A stretch of 64,000 nucleotides of DNA from Polaribacter marinaquae (GCF_038019025.1 NZ_CP150496.1:2682001-2746000), one strand, 5' to 3'; positions 26,197-35,468 are shown, numbered from the stretch's first letter. Notes: a model not told the origin generated them from the sequence alone. Made by a program: numbers and translations.

Positions 26197-27963
26197 TTGG
26201 CAAATAAAACAGGAAATGCTTTTGATATGGATATCTTTTTAAGGCTAATGAGCTTTGCAAAAAGATACAAACGTAATTTTATTATAGCGTCTACCTCTAC
26301 AATTCTTTTAGCAGGTGTTGCCTTACTAACGCCTATTATTTTAAAGAAAACTGTAGATGTTTATATTACAAATAAAGATACCGAAGGTTTAATAAACAGT
26401 ATTTTATTAATGTTGGGTGTTTTAATGATAGAAGTTGTTTTACGATTTACGTTTATCTATTACGCAAATTGGGTTGGTCAGCATATAATTAGAGATATTC
26501 GAGCAAAGATTTTTAGACATATTTTACAATTTAGAATGTCTTATTTTGATAAGAATTCTGTTGGTAAGCTTGTAACAAGAGTGGTGTCTGATATAGAAAC
26601 CATTGCGGCATTTTTTAGTAGCGGAGTTTTTACTATTGTAAGTGATGTTTTACAAATGTTTGCTGTAATTGTTGTAATGTTTATAATAAACTGGAAACTA
26701 GCATTTATAGCAATTGCGGTTTTACCGATTTTGGTGTATGCTACAAAAGTTTTTCAGAAAGCTATTAAGGCAACTTTTCAAGAAGTTAGAAATCAGGTTT
26801 CAAATTTAAACGGATTTGTGCAAGAGAGAGTAACAGGTATGAAAATTGTACAGTTATTTAATAGAGAAAATATAGAATACAACAACTTTAAAGAGATAAA
26901 CAACAAACACAAAGATGCTTATATAAAGACAATTTGGTATTTTTCTATCTTTTTTCCGATAGCAGAAATTTTATCATCAATAGGTATTGGTTTAATTGTT
27001 TGGTTTGGAAGTAAGCAAGTAATAGATGGTGTAGTTCCTGGTCCTGGTACAGTGATGGCTTTTGTACAGATGGCACAAATGTTATTTAGACCATTAAGAC
27101 AAATTGCAGATAAATTTAATCAATTGCAAATGGGAATTGTATCTGGTGAGAGGGTTTTTAAAATTATAGATACAGAAAGTACAATTTCTAAAAACGGAAC
27201 AATTGAAGCGAAAAACTTAAAAGGTACTATTAATTTTGAAAATGTGAAATTTAGTTATGTTACTGGTGAGGAAGTCTTAAAAGGTATCGATTTAAAAGTT
27301 AAAAACGGACAAACAATTGCAATTGTTGGTGCAACTGGTGCAGGAAAATCGACCATTATTAATTTGTTAAATCGTTTTTATGAGATTGATAGCGGTGTAA
27401 TTAAAATTGATGATATTTCTATTGATGAATATAAATTGCAAAGTTTAAGAGATCAGGTCGCAGTAGTTTTACAAGATGTTTTTTTATTTTCAGATTCTAT
27501 TTTAAATAATATTACCTTAAAAGATGACACTATTTCTAAAGAAGAAGTAGAAAAAGCAGCAAAACAAATTGGTATTCATGATTTTATTATGACATTACCT
27601 GGTGGTTATAATTACAATGTAAAAGAAAGAGGAGCAATGCTTTCTTCTGGTCAAAGACAATTAATAGCTTTTTTAAGAGCTTACGTAAGCAAACCTAGTA
27701 TTTTAATTTTAGATGAAGCTACATCTTCTGTAGATGCACATGCAGAACAAATGATTCAGTTTGCAACAGAAACAATTACAAAAGATAGAACTTCTATAGT
27801 AATTGCTCATAGATTAGCAACAATTAAACAAGCTGATAAAATAATTGTTATGGATAAAGGTTTAATTGTAGAAGAAGGAACCCATAACGAATTGTTAGAA
27901 AAAGAAGAGGGTTACTATAAAAATTTATACGATAAGCAATTTAGTTTAGATGTTGCTTCTTAA
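26197..27963 (+). CDS. ABC exporter, fused permease and ATPase (MsbA/MdlB-like)
   Basis: The 588 residues contain an N-terminal six-helix ABC transmembrane domain (about 25-310) and a nucleotide-binding domain (about 340-575) with Walker A VGATGAGKSTI, Q-loop VVLQDVFLF, signature LSSGQRQL, Walker B ILILDEATSSVDA and the switch His in IVIAHRL. It is a half-transporter that must dimerise. The TTG start lies 3 bases after truA. The substrate cannot be told from sequence; lipids or drugs are the usual substrates of close relatives. Confidence 0.93.
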   Translation: MANKTGNAFDMDIFLRLMSFAKRYKRNFIIASTSTILLAGVALLTPIILKKTVDVYITNKDTEGLINSILLMLGVLMIEVVLRFTFIYYANWVGQHIIRDIRAKIFRHILQFRMSYFDKNSVGKLVTRVVSDIETIAAFFSSGVFTIVSDVLQMFAVIVVMFIINWKLAFIAIAVLPILVYATKVFQKAIKATFQEVRNQVSNLNGFVQERVTGMKIVQLFNRENIEYNNFKEINNKHKDAYIKTIWYFSIFFPIAEILSSIGIGLIVWFGSKQVIDGVVPGPGTVMAFVQMAQMLFRPLRQIADKFNQLQMGIVSGERVFKIIDTESTISKNGTIEAKNLKGTINFENVKFSYVTGEEVLKGIDLKVKNGQTIAIVGATGAGKSTIINLLNRFYEIDSGVIKIDDISIDEYKLQSLRDQVAVVLQDVFLFSDSILNNITLKDDTISKEEVEKAAKQIGIHDFIMTLPGGYNYNVKERGAMLSSGQRQLIAFLRAYVSKPSILILDEATSSVDAHAEQMIQFATETITKDRTSIVIAHRLATIKQADKIIVMDKGLIVEEGTHNELLEKEEGYYKNLYDKQFSLDVAS

Positions 27964-27977
27964 ATACTTAAGATAAA

Positions 27978-28009
27978 TTGATATTTTTCTTTTTTAATTG
28001 TTAAATTTG
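27978..28009 (+). promoter_or_regulatory. Promoter of the small lipoprotein gene
   Basis: TTG at 27978-27980, a 21-base spacer, and TAAATTTG at 28002-28009, 25 bases before the ATG. Confidence 0.5.
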
Positions 28010-28034
28010 GTATTCAATCTTAAACAATATAAAA

Positions 28035-28457
28035 ATGAAAAAAGTATTATCAATTGTATTTATTGGTGCTTTAATGTTTACTTCTTGTAAATCTAACACT
28101 AAAGATGTTAAAGAAATTAAAGAAACTGAAGTAATAGAAAACACAACTGAAGTTGTTAAAAAAGAAGTAGAAACAGACATTGTTGTAGAAAAACCTACGG
28201 AATCTGGTTTAGTTGGTATTACAATTCCTTCATTTTCTAATGATAAAATTGTAGAAAACTTAAAGGCATATACTGTTTATGCAAGAGATTATATAGCAGC
28301 AAATGGTAATGTTGCAAAGATTACTGCAATTGCTGCAAAAGGTAAAAAATTATTAGATGAAGGAAGAGAAATGGCTTCGAAATTACCAAAAGAAGAGCAG
28401 GAAATGTATGCTAAGGTAATGGCTCAAATTCAGTCTAAAATGGCACCAGCTAAATAA
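28035..28457 (+). CDS. Small lipoprotein, unknown function
   Basis: The 140 residues have a lipoprotein signal (LSIVFIGALMFTSCKSN). A Glu/Lys/Val-rich low-complexity linker follows (about 24-55), then a helical region (about 60-138) that includes KNGKK-like amphipathic segments such as AKGKKLLDEGREMASKLPKEE. I recognise no family. It stands alone between its own promoter and a terminator. Inference: a periplasm-facing accessory protein. Confidence 0.75.
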   Translation: MKKVLSIVFIGALMFTSCKSNTKDVKEIKETEVIENTTEVVKKEVETDIVVEKPTESGLVGITIPSFSNDKIVENLKAYTVYARDYIAANGNVAKITAIAAKGKKLLDEGREMASKLPKEEQEMYAKVMAQIQSKMAPAK

Positions 28458-28478
28458 TTATAGTTACAGTTATAAAAT

Positions 28479-28510
28479 AAAAGGCTCTCTTATTTAGAGA
28501 GCCTTTTTTA
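28479..28510. terminator. Bidirectional terminator between the lipoprotein gene and the diadenylate cyclase gene
   Basis: A perfect 10-bp stem AAGGCTCTCT/AGAGAGCCTT has a 5-nt loop, T on the right side and A on the left. It can serve the two convergent genes. Confidence 0.85.
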
Positions 28511-28523
28511 TTTGGATGAAGTA

Positions 28524-29300
28524 TTACATTAGGTCTTTTCTAACCTTTTCGTTTAAGTCTGTATAATTAGCGTATAATTCAAAACCACCGTCTTTTATAT
28601 AAGAGATTTCTCCTGTTTCTTCTGAAACTAAAAGACAAACAGCATCTGTTTTCTCAGATACACCAATTGCTGCTCTATGTCTTAAGCCAAACCTTGCAGG
28701 AATCTTAGTGCTATCAGAAATTGGTAAAACAACTCTTGTAGCTACAATATAATTATCTCTAATAATTAAGGCACCATCATGTAAAGGACTATTCTTATAA
28801 AAAATACTCTGTAATAAAGCGTCGTTTAAAAGCGCATTCATTGTATCGCCAGTATTAATTAAAAAATCTAAACTATTTGTTCTTTCAATAACAATTAAAG
28901 CACCCGTTTTAGATTTAGACATTTTTTGGCATGCTTCTATAATTGTTTCGGTATCAATATCCGAACCAATTTCTGTTTGTAAAAATTTTAATTGTTTTAA
29001 AAAGTTTCTTTTGTTGGTAAAATTAGTTGTACCAATCATTAATAAGAATTTTCTTATTTCTTGCTGAAAAACAATAATTAAGGCAATTACACCACCAGAA
29101 AGTAAATAGCCTAAAATTCCGCTAAGCATTTCCATTTTTAAGGCTTGTGTAATTTTCCAGATTAAGAAAATTAAGGCAATACCAATTACAATATTTATGG
29201 CGACAGTTCCTTTTAAAAGTTTATAGATGTAATAAAGTAATATTGCTACTAGCAAAATATCTAAAACATCTAACAAAGAAAATTCTATAAAATCGAGCAT
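28524..29300 (-). CDS. cdaA: Diadenylate cyclase (c-di-AMP synthase), CdaA type
   Basis: It makes cyclic di-AMP from two ATP. The 258 residues start with about three membrane helices (about 12-30, 37-54, 58-78). A DisA_N/DAC domain follows (about 90-240) with both catalytic motifs: DGA in SPLHDGALIIRD and RHR in GLRHRAAIGVSE. This membrane-bound layout is that of CdaA. It lies downstream of folP on the same strand, with a 189-base gap holding a dispersed repeat. c-di-AMP usually governs potassium or osmotic balance. Confidence 0.93.
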   Translation of the reverse strand: MLDFIEFSLLDVLDILLVAILLYYIYKLLKGTVAINIVIGIALIFLIWKITQALKMEMLSGILGYLLSGGVIALIIVFQQEIRKFLLMIGTTNFTNKRNFLKQLKFLQTEIGSDIDTETIIEACQKMSKSKTGALIVIERTNSLDFLINTGDTMNALLNDALLQSIFYKNSPLHDGALIIRDNYIVATRVVLPISDSTKIPARFGLRHRAAIGVSEKTDAVCLLVSEETGEISYIKDGGFELYANYTDLNEKVRKDLM

Positions 29301-29414
29301 AAAAATTAGTGATTTTAGGCTAATGTACTAATAAATAATTTGGAGAACAATATCAAAATCTATAATAGATAATAATTATATTAATTTAATATAAAATAAA
29401 GTAAATTAACAAGC

Positions 29415-29496
29415 TTAGCCCTGATTGAACGGTTTGTTTGAGCTCTTTTGAGGAACGAAAAAAGCGAGTAGTGAAAGCAGGAAATAGCTTCTAAAA
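29415..29496 (-). repeat. Dispersed 3'-end element, copy 1 (82 bp)
   Basis: This is identical over 82 bases to 34226-34307. Read on the minus strand it begins TTTTAGAAGCTATTTCC and ends TTCAATCAGGGCTAA. The first bases supply the TAG stop codon of folP, so the element starts exactly at the 3' end of that gene. It contains no reading frame or transposase. The rest of the 29301-29490 gap shows nothing else. Confidence 0.9.
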
Positions 29497-30315
29497 AGAA
29501 ATTTTATTTACAATTTTAACTGCTTCGATTGCTTCTTTTACATCGTGTACTCTTAAAATATTTGCACCATTTAAAAGCGCAATTGTATTTGCAGAAGTTG
29601 TTGCGTTTAAAGCTTCTTGTGCAGTAATGTCTAGTGTTTTGTATAACATAGATTTTCTTGAAATTCCGGCTAAAATGGGCGCGTCTAAAGATTTAAAGAG
29701 ACTTAAATCTTTAAGAATTTCAAAATTATGATCGATAGTTTTACCAAACCCAAAACCAACATCAATAATTACATCATTAAGTTTTAGCTGATGTAATTTG
29801 TGTATTTGGGCAGCAAAAAAACTAATAATTTCTTGAATAACATTGTTATAAACAGGGTTTTTCTGCATGTTTTGTGGTGTACCTAACATGTGCATTAAAA
29901 TATAAGGTACTTGAAGATTGGCAACGGTTTCGAACATGTTGGTGTCCATATTTCCGCCAGAAATATCGTTTACAATAGCTGCACCGGCATTTATGGTTTC
30001 TTTGGCAACTTTACTTCTAAAAGTATCTACAGAAATGATAATTTCAGGAAAATTTTTAAGCAATAAATTAATTACAGGAACAATTCTTTGTAACTCTTCT
30101 TTTTCTGAAATATGCTTTGCACCTGGTCTAGAAGAGTAAGCGCCAACATCGATAAAGGTTGCGCCATCTTTTAACATTTTTTCTGTTTGAGAAAGTATAT
30201 CAGACTCGTTTTTGTATTTACCGCCGTCAAAAAAAGAATCGGGTGTAATGTTTAAAATTCCCATAACTTTAGGCGATGAAAGATCGATTAAGGTTCCTTT
30301 ACAATTTATGGTCAT
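29491..30315 (-). CDS. folP: Dihydropteroate synthase
   Basis: It joins p-aminobenzoate to dihydropterin pyrophosphate in folate synthesis and is the sulfonamide target. The 274 residues show the TIM-barrel motifs MGILNITPDSFFDGGKY, DVGAYSSRPGA, ISVDTFRSKVA, INDISGG, DVGFGFGKT (pterin and phosphate binding) and GISRKSM. The length is normal. It is divergent from the DUF1599 gene. Its TAG stop lies inside dispersed element copy 1, so the last codons and the element adjoin. Confidence 0.96.
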   Translation of the reverse strand: MTINCKGTLIDLSSPKVMGILNITPDSFFDGGKYKNESDILSQTEKMLKDGATFIDVGAYSSRPGAKHISEKEELQRIVPVINLLLKNFPEIIISVDTFRSKVAKETINAGAAIVNDISGGNMDTNMFETVANLQVPYILMHMLGTPQNMQKNPVYNNVIQEIISFFAAQIHKLHQLKLNDVIIDVGFGFGKTIDHNFEILKDLSLFKSLDAPILAGISRKSMLYKTLDITAQEALNATTSANTIALLNGANILRVHDVKEAIEAVKIVNKISF

Positions 30316-30422
30316 TTTACTTATTTTTAAATTATGAATGCAGTTTTAAAAAACTTCTGTAAAAATAAAAGAAAAGCTTATAGTATTTAGTATTTTTGAA
30401 CAAATACTTTTAATAAAATAGA

Positions 30423-30959
30423 ATGCAAGATACATCTAAACAATATGATGCTGTAATTAAAGAGTGTAGAAGTTTATTTATAAAAAAAATGAGCGATTAT
30501 GGTTCTGCATGGAGAATTTTACGATTACCATCTTTAACAGATCAAATATTTATAAAAGCAACTAGAATTCGTCAATTACAAGAAAATGAAGTAAGAAAAG
30601 TAGACGAAGGTGAGAAATCTGAATTTATTGGAATTATAAATTACTCTATTATGGCTTTAATTCAGTTAGAAAAAGGTGTTGTAGAAAATCCGGATTTAAA
30701 TACTGATGAAGCAACTGTTTTATATGATGCACATGCGAAAATTACCAAAGAATTAATGATGAATAAAAATCATGATTATGGTGAGGCTTGGAGAGATATG
30801 CGCGTTTCTAGTTTAACTGATTTAATTTTACAAAAATTATTACGTGTAAAACAAATTGAGGATAATAAAGGTAAAACGATTGTATCGGAAGGTATAGACG
30901 CTAATTACCAAGACATGATTAATTATGCAGTTTTTGCCATGATTCACTTAGGGAATTAG
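30423..30959 (+). CDS. DUF1599 family protein with internal duplication
   Basis: The 178 residues contain two copies of the same module: KMSDYGSAWRILRLPSLTDQ (about 20-45) and KNHDYGEAWRDMRVSSLTDL (about 117-140), each followed by a helix with RxRQL or RVKQI and an acidic helix ending in INYSIMALIQL or INYAVFAMIHL. DUF1599 is a Bacteroidota family suggested to act on nucleotides (all-alpha, MazG-like); that role is not proven. It lies 35 bases before the DoxX-type gene and next to folP and is probably co-transcribed with the DoxX gene. Confidence 0.87.
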   Translation: MQDTSKQYDAVIKECRSLFIKKMSDYGSAWRILRLPSLTDQIFIKATRIRQLQENEVRKVDEGEKSEFIGIINYSIMALIQLEKGVVENPDLNTDEATVLYDAHAKITKELMMNKNHDYGEAWRDMRVSSLTDLILQKLLRVKQIEDNKGKTIVSEGIDANYQDMINYAVFAMIHLGN

Positions 30960-30994
30960 AGGTTCTTATTAAAAATGTGATTAAAACCAACAAA

Positions 30995-31957
30995 ATGAAA
31001 ATAATAATACAATTATTTAGAATTATAGTAGGAGCCTTGTTTATTTTTTCTGGCTTTGTAAAATTGGTAGATCCTATTGGTTCTCAATATAAATTTCAAG
31101 AATATTTCTCTGAAAGTGTTCTAAATATGGAGTTTTTAATTCCGTATGCATTGCCTTTTGCAATAATTTTAATTGTAGCAGAAATACTTTTAGGAGTGAT
31201 GATTTTAATTGGTTACAAACCCAAAACTACAGTTTGGAGTTTGTTAATTATAACTGTAATTTTCTTGTTTTTAACTTGGTATTCTGCTTATTACAATAAG
31301 GTTACAGATTGTGGTTGTTTTGGTGATGCAATAAAATTAACGCCTTGGGAAACTTTCTATAAAAACGTAATTCTAATTGCACTAATTGTAGTTTTATTAA
31401 TTAAAGTTGAATTGATAAACCCAATTTTTAAAGGTAAAATTCCGAAAATAATTACCTTTTTATCTTTAGGTATTTTCTTATTTATTGTACAACATGTTTT
31501 AACACATTTGCCAATAATAGATTTTAGAGCTTATGCAGTTGGTAAGAATTTACAAGAAGGAATGCAATATCCTGCGGATGGTTCTATACCACCAGTTCAC
31601 GATTTTATGTTAGAAGATACACGGCAAGATTTAGCGCCAGTTTTATTAGAAAAAGAAAAAGTAATGCTGGTAATTGTCTATAATTTAGACAAGTCTGATG
31701 TTAAAGGTTTTCCGGCAATTAAAGATATTGCTAACAAAGCAATACAAAAAGGGTACACGGTTTATGGAGTATCTGCTTCTTTTTCTGATGATTTAAATCT
31801 TGCTAAAGAAAAATATAATTTGCCTTTTGAATTTTTATTTTGTGATGAAACAACTTTAAAAACAATGATTAGAGCAAATCCAGGAGTTATAATATTAAAC
31901 AAAGGAACTGTAACTCAGAAAAAAAATTGGGTAGATGTTTATGATTTAGAATTGTAA
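30995..31957 (+). CDS. DoxX/BT_3928-like membrane protein
   Basis: From the ATG at 30995 the protein has 320 residues. I chose this over an in-frame GTG six codons upstream because MKIIIQLFRIIVGALFIFSG is the normal family start. An N-terminal DoxX-like four-helix domain (about 1-125) carries GFVKLVDPIGSQYKF and a DCGCFGD motif. A fifth helix is followed by a thioredoxin-like extracytoplasmic part (about 180-320). Such proteins in Bacteroidota are thought to act in redox at the membrane; the function is not established. Confidence 0.82.
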   Translation: MKIIIQLFRIIVGALFIFSGFVKLVDPIGSQYKFQEYFSESVLNMEFLIPYALPFAIILIVAEILLGVMILIGYKPKTTVWSLLIITVIFLFLTWYSAYYNKVTDCGCFGDAIKLTPWETFYKNVILIALIVVLLIKVELINPIFKGKIPKIITFLSLGIFLFIVQHVLTHLPIIDFRAYAVGKNLQEGMQYPADGSIPPVHDFMLEDTRQDLAPVLLEKEKVMLVIVYNLDKSDVKGFPAIKDIANKAIQKGYTVYGVSASFSDDLNLAKEKYNLPFEFLFCDETTLKTMIRANPGVIILNKGTVTQKKNWVDVYDLEL

Positions 31958-31983
31958 ATAATCAAAAATATATAAAAAAAGGA

Positions 31984-33297
31984 TTAATTCTTCTTGCGCA
32001 GATTGTCTGCATCAGTAAGTGTTAATCCTTCTTCTTTTTTATGAAACAGATGTTTAGAACTACCTATAATTTGAGCAGAATAAATACCAGAATGTCCAGA
32101 AAATAAGTATGCACTAGTACATGCTAAAGCGATAAAAACGCCAGATTCAATTCCGAATAATTCAATTCCCATAATTGTACATGCAATAGGGGTGTTGGTT
32201 GCGCCAGCAAATACAGCAACAAAACCCATACCAGCTAATAAAGGCATTGGTAACGGTATAAACCATATTAAAACATTACCTAAAGTTGCACCGATAAAAA
32301 ATAACGGAGTAACTTCTCCGCCTTTAAATCCAGCACCAAGTGTAAATGAAGTGAATAAAAGCTTTAGGATAAAATCGTAAGAATTTAGGTTGATGTCAAA
32401 TGCATCAACAATAGTAGGTACACCAAGTCCCATATATTTTGTAGTGCCAATAAAATACCAAGTAATTGCTAAAATTACACCACCAATTACTGGTCTTAGT
32501 GGCGGATATTTAATTAATTTTTTAAATGTTTTTCCCCAGAAATGTGTAGATTTTGAAAACAACATACTAGTTAATCCAAAAATAATTCCTGCTAATAATG
32601 CCCACAATACAGTAACTGGCGTTAACTCTGCTACGGTAGAAATTGTGTAATGTGTATGATGAGAAATTTGCCAAAAATCGCAAAAATAGTTGGCAAAAAC
32701 CGCTGCTAAAAAACTAGGAAGAATTGCATCAAATTTTACTCTACCAATAACCATTACTTCTAAAGCAAATATTGCACCAGCTAAAGGTGTGCCAAACACA
32801 GAAGAAAAACCTGCACTTATACCTGCTATTAATAATATTTTTCTGTCTAAATTAGAAAGTTTAAATAGTTTGGTAAATTGATCTGCAATTGCACCACCAA
32901 TTTGAACTGCTGTACCTTCTCGACCCGCAGAACCACCAAATAAATGCGTTAAAATTGTTCCTAAAAAAACCAAAGGTGCCATTTTTAAAGGAATTACTTT
33001 TTTAGGGGAATGATATTCTTCTAATAACATATTGTTTCCTTTTACAACACTTTTACCAAAATAATGATATGACAAACCAATAATTAAACCGGCAATTGGT
33101 AGTAACCAAACAATCCAGATATTTGTTTCTCTATAAGTTGTTGCCCATTCTAACGTCCATAGAAAAATGGCAGATGCACTTCCTGTTAATGCGCCAACAA
33201 GTAAACAGATAAAAATCCATTTAAATAGAAAAAGCAAAGAGAAACTTTGTTGAAAAGAGAAAAAGAATTGTTTAATTTTTGTCATGAAATTTTGCAA
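31984..33297 (-). CDS. ClC-family chloride channel/transporter
   Basis: The 437 residues form about ten membrane helices. The signature GSAGREGTAVQIGG corresponds to the canonical GREGP anion-path motif with the gating Glu kept and Pro replaced by Thr. The late motif FKGGEVTPLFFIGATLGN corresponds to GGxFxP. No CBS domains follow, as in short bacterial members. It may work as a Cl-/H+ exchanger or a channel. The start may be the Met at residue 5. It is convergent with the DoxX gene, and no terminator is seen between them. Confidence 0.9.
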   Translation of the reverse strand: MQNFMTKIKQFFFSFQQSFSLLFLFKWIFICLLVGALTGSASAIFLWTLEWATTYRETNIWIVWLLPIAGLIIGLSYHYFGKSVVKGNNMLLEEYHSPKKVIPLKMAPLVFLGTILTHLFGGSAGREGTAVQIGGAIADQFTKLFKLSNLDRKILLIAGISAGFSSVFGTPLAGAIFALEVMVIGRVKFDAILPSFLAAVFANYFCDFWQISHHTHYTISTVAELTPVTVLWALLAGIIFGLTSMLFSKSTHFWGKTFKKLIKYPPLRPVIGGVILAITWYFIGTTKYMGLGVPTIVDAFDINLNSYDFILKLLFTSFTLGAGFKGGEVTPLFFIGATLGNVLIWFIPLPMPLLAGMGFVAVFAGATNTPIACTIMGIELFGIESGVFIALACTSAYLFSGHSGIYSAQIIGSSKHLFHKKEEGLTLTDADNLRKKN

Positions 33298-33487
33298 AAT
33301 CTTAAGTTTAAGTATTATTAGAGTTCATTTAATAATTAACTATTTCTTAAGTTTTTAAATGTGAAAGGGCAAAAATAAACAAATTTATATTAAGAAGATT
33401 TAAACTTTTACCAATCAAATACTAATAGAAATTCTTTTCTTTTTAAGATTTTATTGTACCTTGTTTTAACTAATTAAAAATAATAGA

Positions 33488-34189
33488 ATGAACGAATTTG
33501 TTACCTATAAATCTAAAGAAAATTATGCATTAATAACAATTAATAATGGTAAAGCCAATGCTATTTCTCCTGCTGTTATTGAAGGTTTAAATTTAAGTTT
33601 AGATAAAGCAGCACAAGAAAATAAAGTGGTGGTTTTAACAGGACAAAAAGGAATCTTTTCTGGAGGTTTTGATTTAAAAGTTATGACAAAATCACCTGAA
33701 TCTGCTAAAGAATTAGTTACTAGTGGTTCTAAATTGTCTTTAAGAATGTTATCTTATGCTAAACCTATAATTATAGCTTGTTCTGGCCATGCAATTGCTA
33801 AAGGTGCTTTTTTATTATTATCTGCCGATTACAGAATTGGTGTAAAAGGAGATTTTAAAATTGGTTTAAATGAAGTTTTAATTGGTATGACAATGCACAA
33901 TGCAGGTATTGCAATTGCAAAAGCGCGTTTGTCTAAAGTATACTTAAATAGAAGTGTAAATAATGCCGAAATTTATAATACTAAACAAGCTGTAGATGCT
34001 GGGTTTTTGGATGTTATTGTAGAAGAAGATCATTTATTACCAACTGCTATTAAAGTTGCAGAAATGTCTTCTAAATTAAATGCAAAAGCACATGCAGAAA
34101 CCAAACTAAAGGTTAGAAAACAAGATTTAATTGATTTAGAGAAAGCTATTGCAGCAGATTTAGAAGCAGATATTTCTATTAATAAGTAA
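33488..34189 (+). CDS. Enoyl-CoA hydratase/isomerase (crotonase) family protein
   Basis: The 233 residues have the crotonase fold. The oxyanion-hole segment is GQKGIFSGGFDLKVM (about 52-66), and the second signature is CSGHAIAKGAFLLLSADYRI. The usual Glu pair of hydratases is not obvious at the second site (GLNEVLIGMTMHNAG has one Glu), so a different acyl-CoA reaction or an isomerase role is possible. The protein is shorter than typical hydratases (about 260). It stands alone, followed by dispersed element copy 2 on the other strand. Confidence 0.82.
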   Translation: MNEFVTYKSKENYALITINNGKANAISPAVIEGLNLSLDKAAQENKVVVLTGQKGIFSGGFDLKVMTKSPESAKELVTSGSKLSLRMLSYAKPIIIACSGHAIAKGAFLLLSADYRIGVKGDFKIGLNEVLIGMTMHNAGIAIAKARLSKVYLNRSVNNAEIYNTKQAVDAGFLDVIVEEDHLLPTAIKVAEMSSKLNAKAHAETKLKVRKQDLIDLEKAIAADLEADISINK

Positions 34190-34225
34190 TATGTTATTTA
34201 AATTTCTAATTGCTAGCAAATAGGT

Positions 34226-34307
34226 TTAGCCCTGATTGAACGGTTTGTTTGAGCTCTTTTGAGGAACGAAAAAAGCGAGTAGTGAAAGCAGGAAATAGCT
34301 TCTAAAA
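34226..34307 (-). repeat. Dispersed 3'-end element, copy 2 (82 bp)
   Basis: All 82 bases equal those of copy 1. On the minus strand it begins immediately after the TAA stop (34308-34310) of the DUF1684 gene. Same ends as copy 1; no coding capacity. Confidence 0.9.
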
Positions 34308-34919
34308 TTATTTTTTAAAGTCTTTAATTCCTGCTGTGACTTCTAAGTCGATGTGATTTTTTCTTGGCGTTAACGGGCAAGAATACTTGTCGTTATAGGC
34401 ACAATAAGGGTTGTATGTGTTGTTAAAATTTAACTCTATTGTATCATCTTTTTTTATGTCTGTAAGCATTACATCCATATAACGTCCGCCACCATAAGAT
34501 TGGTCTGCAGAGGTATTGTCTGTAAATGGAAGAAATAAATAATCTTTATATTTTTCGTCTCTTAAATCGTCTTGACTTTGGTAAATAGTTAGTTGAATAT
34601 CTTTGCCTTTTAATTTGAAATTTAATTTGCCAAATTCTTTATACAATGGTTTTCTGTCTGTAGTTGTTGCCATTTCAAAAGTTGGCGCATTTGCTGTTCT
34701 AATTAATTTTGCAGTTACAATAAAAGTAGAATCTACGGGAAAAAAATCTAAACCTTTAAATTTTTTTAAGTCTCTTTTTTTTAAAGGAGATATAGAAGCG
34801 TCTTTATAATTTGCATTTAATTTTTGTTGATATTCTGTAACGCCAACCAATGGTCTTTTACCTTGAGAGTTACAAGATATCATTAGTAATAAAGTAAAAA
34901 CAACTATTATTTTTTTCAT
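34308..34919 (-). CDS. DUF1684 family lipoprotein
   Basis: The 203 residues begin with a lipoprotein signal (IVVFTLLLMISCNSQ). They contain the DUF1684 hallmarks GKLNFKLKGKDIQLTIYQS, YGGGRYMDVML and the strongly conserved FNNTYNPYCAYNDKYSCPLTP near the C-terminus, here with two Cys. The function is unknown. The stop abuts dispersed element copy 2. The gene is 3 bases from the DUF4252 gene on the same strand, so they form an operon. Confidence 0.88.
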   Translation of the reverse strand: MKKIIVVFTLLLMISCNSQGKRPLVGVTEYQQKLNANYKDASISPLKKRDLKKFKGLDFFPVDSTFIVTAKLIRTANAPTFEMATTTDRKPLYKEFGKLNFKLKGKDIQLTIYQSQDDLRDEKYKDYLFLPFTDNTSADQSYGGGRYMDVMLTDIKKDDTIELNFNNTYNPYCAYNDKYSCPLTPRKNHIDLEVTAGIKDFKK

Positions 34920-34922
34920 TTT

Positions 34923-35468
34923 TTAATTTGGATTAAAACCAGGAGTGCTTTTTGTGCTTGGTGATATTTTATAATTCTGAATTAATTTATTTGAAAGGTT
35001 TTCAAATTGATTTTCATCTGATAATTTTTTAATTTGATTAGGATCAAAACGACCTTTTAAGTAAAATACAGATGTTTTTGCTAATGTAGAATTAAAAATG
35101 ATTGCTTGAGTAACAACATCGCCATCTTCTTTTACAGAAACTATTTTTGTTTTTTCTGGCTGATTGCTTCGAAGCATATCGGTAAAGTTGTTGTCTGTTA
35201 CTAAGTTCATTTCATTAATTAACAAGTTTTGCTTTTGCTTCGAGATATTGTTAAAAGTGATAAATTTAAAGTCTTTTACGTTGCCAAATAAGTTGTTAAT
35301 TTCAGGAGAAATATTAGTTAACAATGCACGCATAAAATTAGGAACCTGAAATGCAGTTACGCCAATATCTTTTTTGTGATTATTAAAAAAACTTTGGAAA
35401 GTTTTACCGCTACCACAAGAAATAAGTAATAAAAAAGCAGCTAAAAAAGTAATAAATTTAGTTTTCAT
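34923..35468 (-). CDS. DUF4252-like lipoprotein
   Basis: From the ATG at 35468 the protein has 181 residues. This start is preferred to an upstream in-frame Met because MKTKFITFLAAFLLLISCGSG is a complete lipoprotein signal. The body (IGVTAFQVPNFMRALL, VKDFKFITFNN, VVTQAIIFNSTLAKTSVFYLKG) resembles DUF4252, a Bacteroidota family of unknown function. It lies directly upstream of the DUF1684 gene in the same operon. Confidence 0.72.
   Translation of the reverse strand: MKTKFITFLAAFLLLISCGSGKTFQSFFNNHKKDIGVTAFQVPNFMRALLTNISPEINNLFGNVKDFKFITFNNISKQKQNLLINEMNLVTDNNFTDMLRSNQPEKTKIVSVKEDGDVVTQAIIFNSTLAKTSVFYLKGRFDPNQIKKLSDENQFENLSNKLIQNYKISPSTKSTPGFNPN

Noticed and set aside
29415-29496. 82-bp repeat as an insertion sequence
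   Set aside because: There is no transposase, no target duplication and no long terminal inverted repeats; it is too short to be autonomous.
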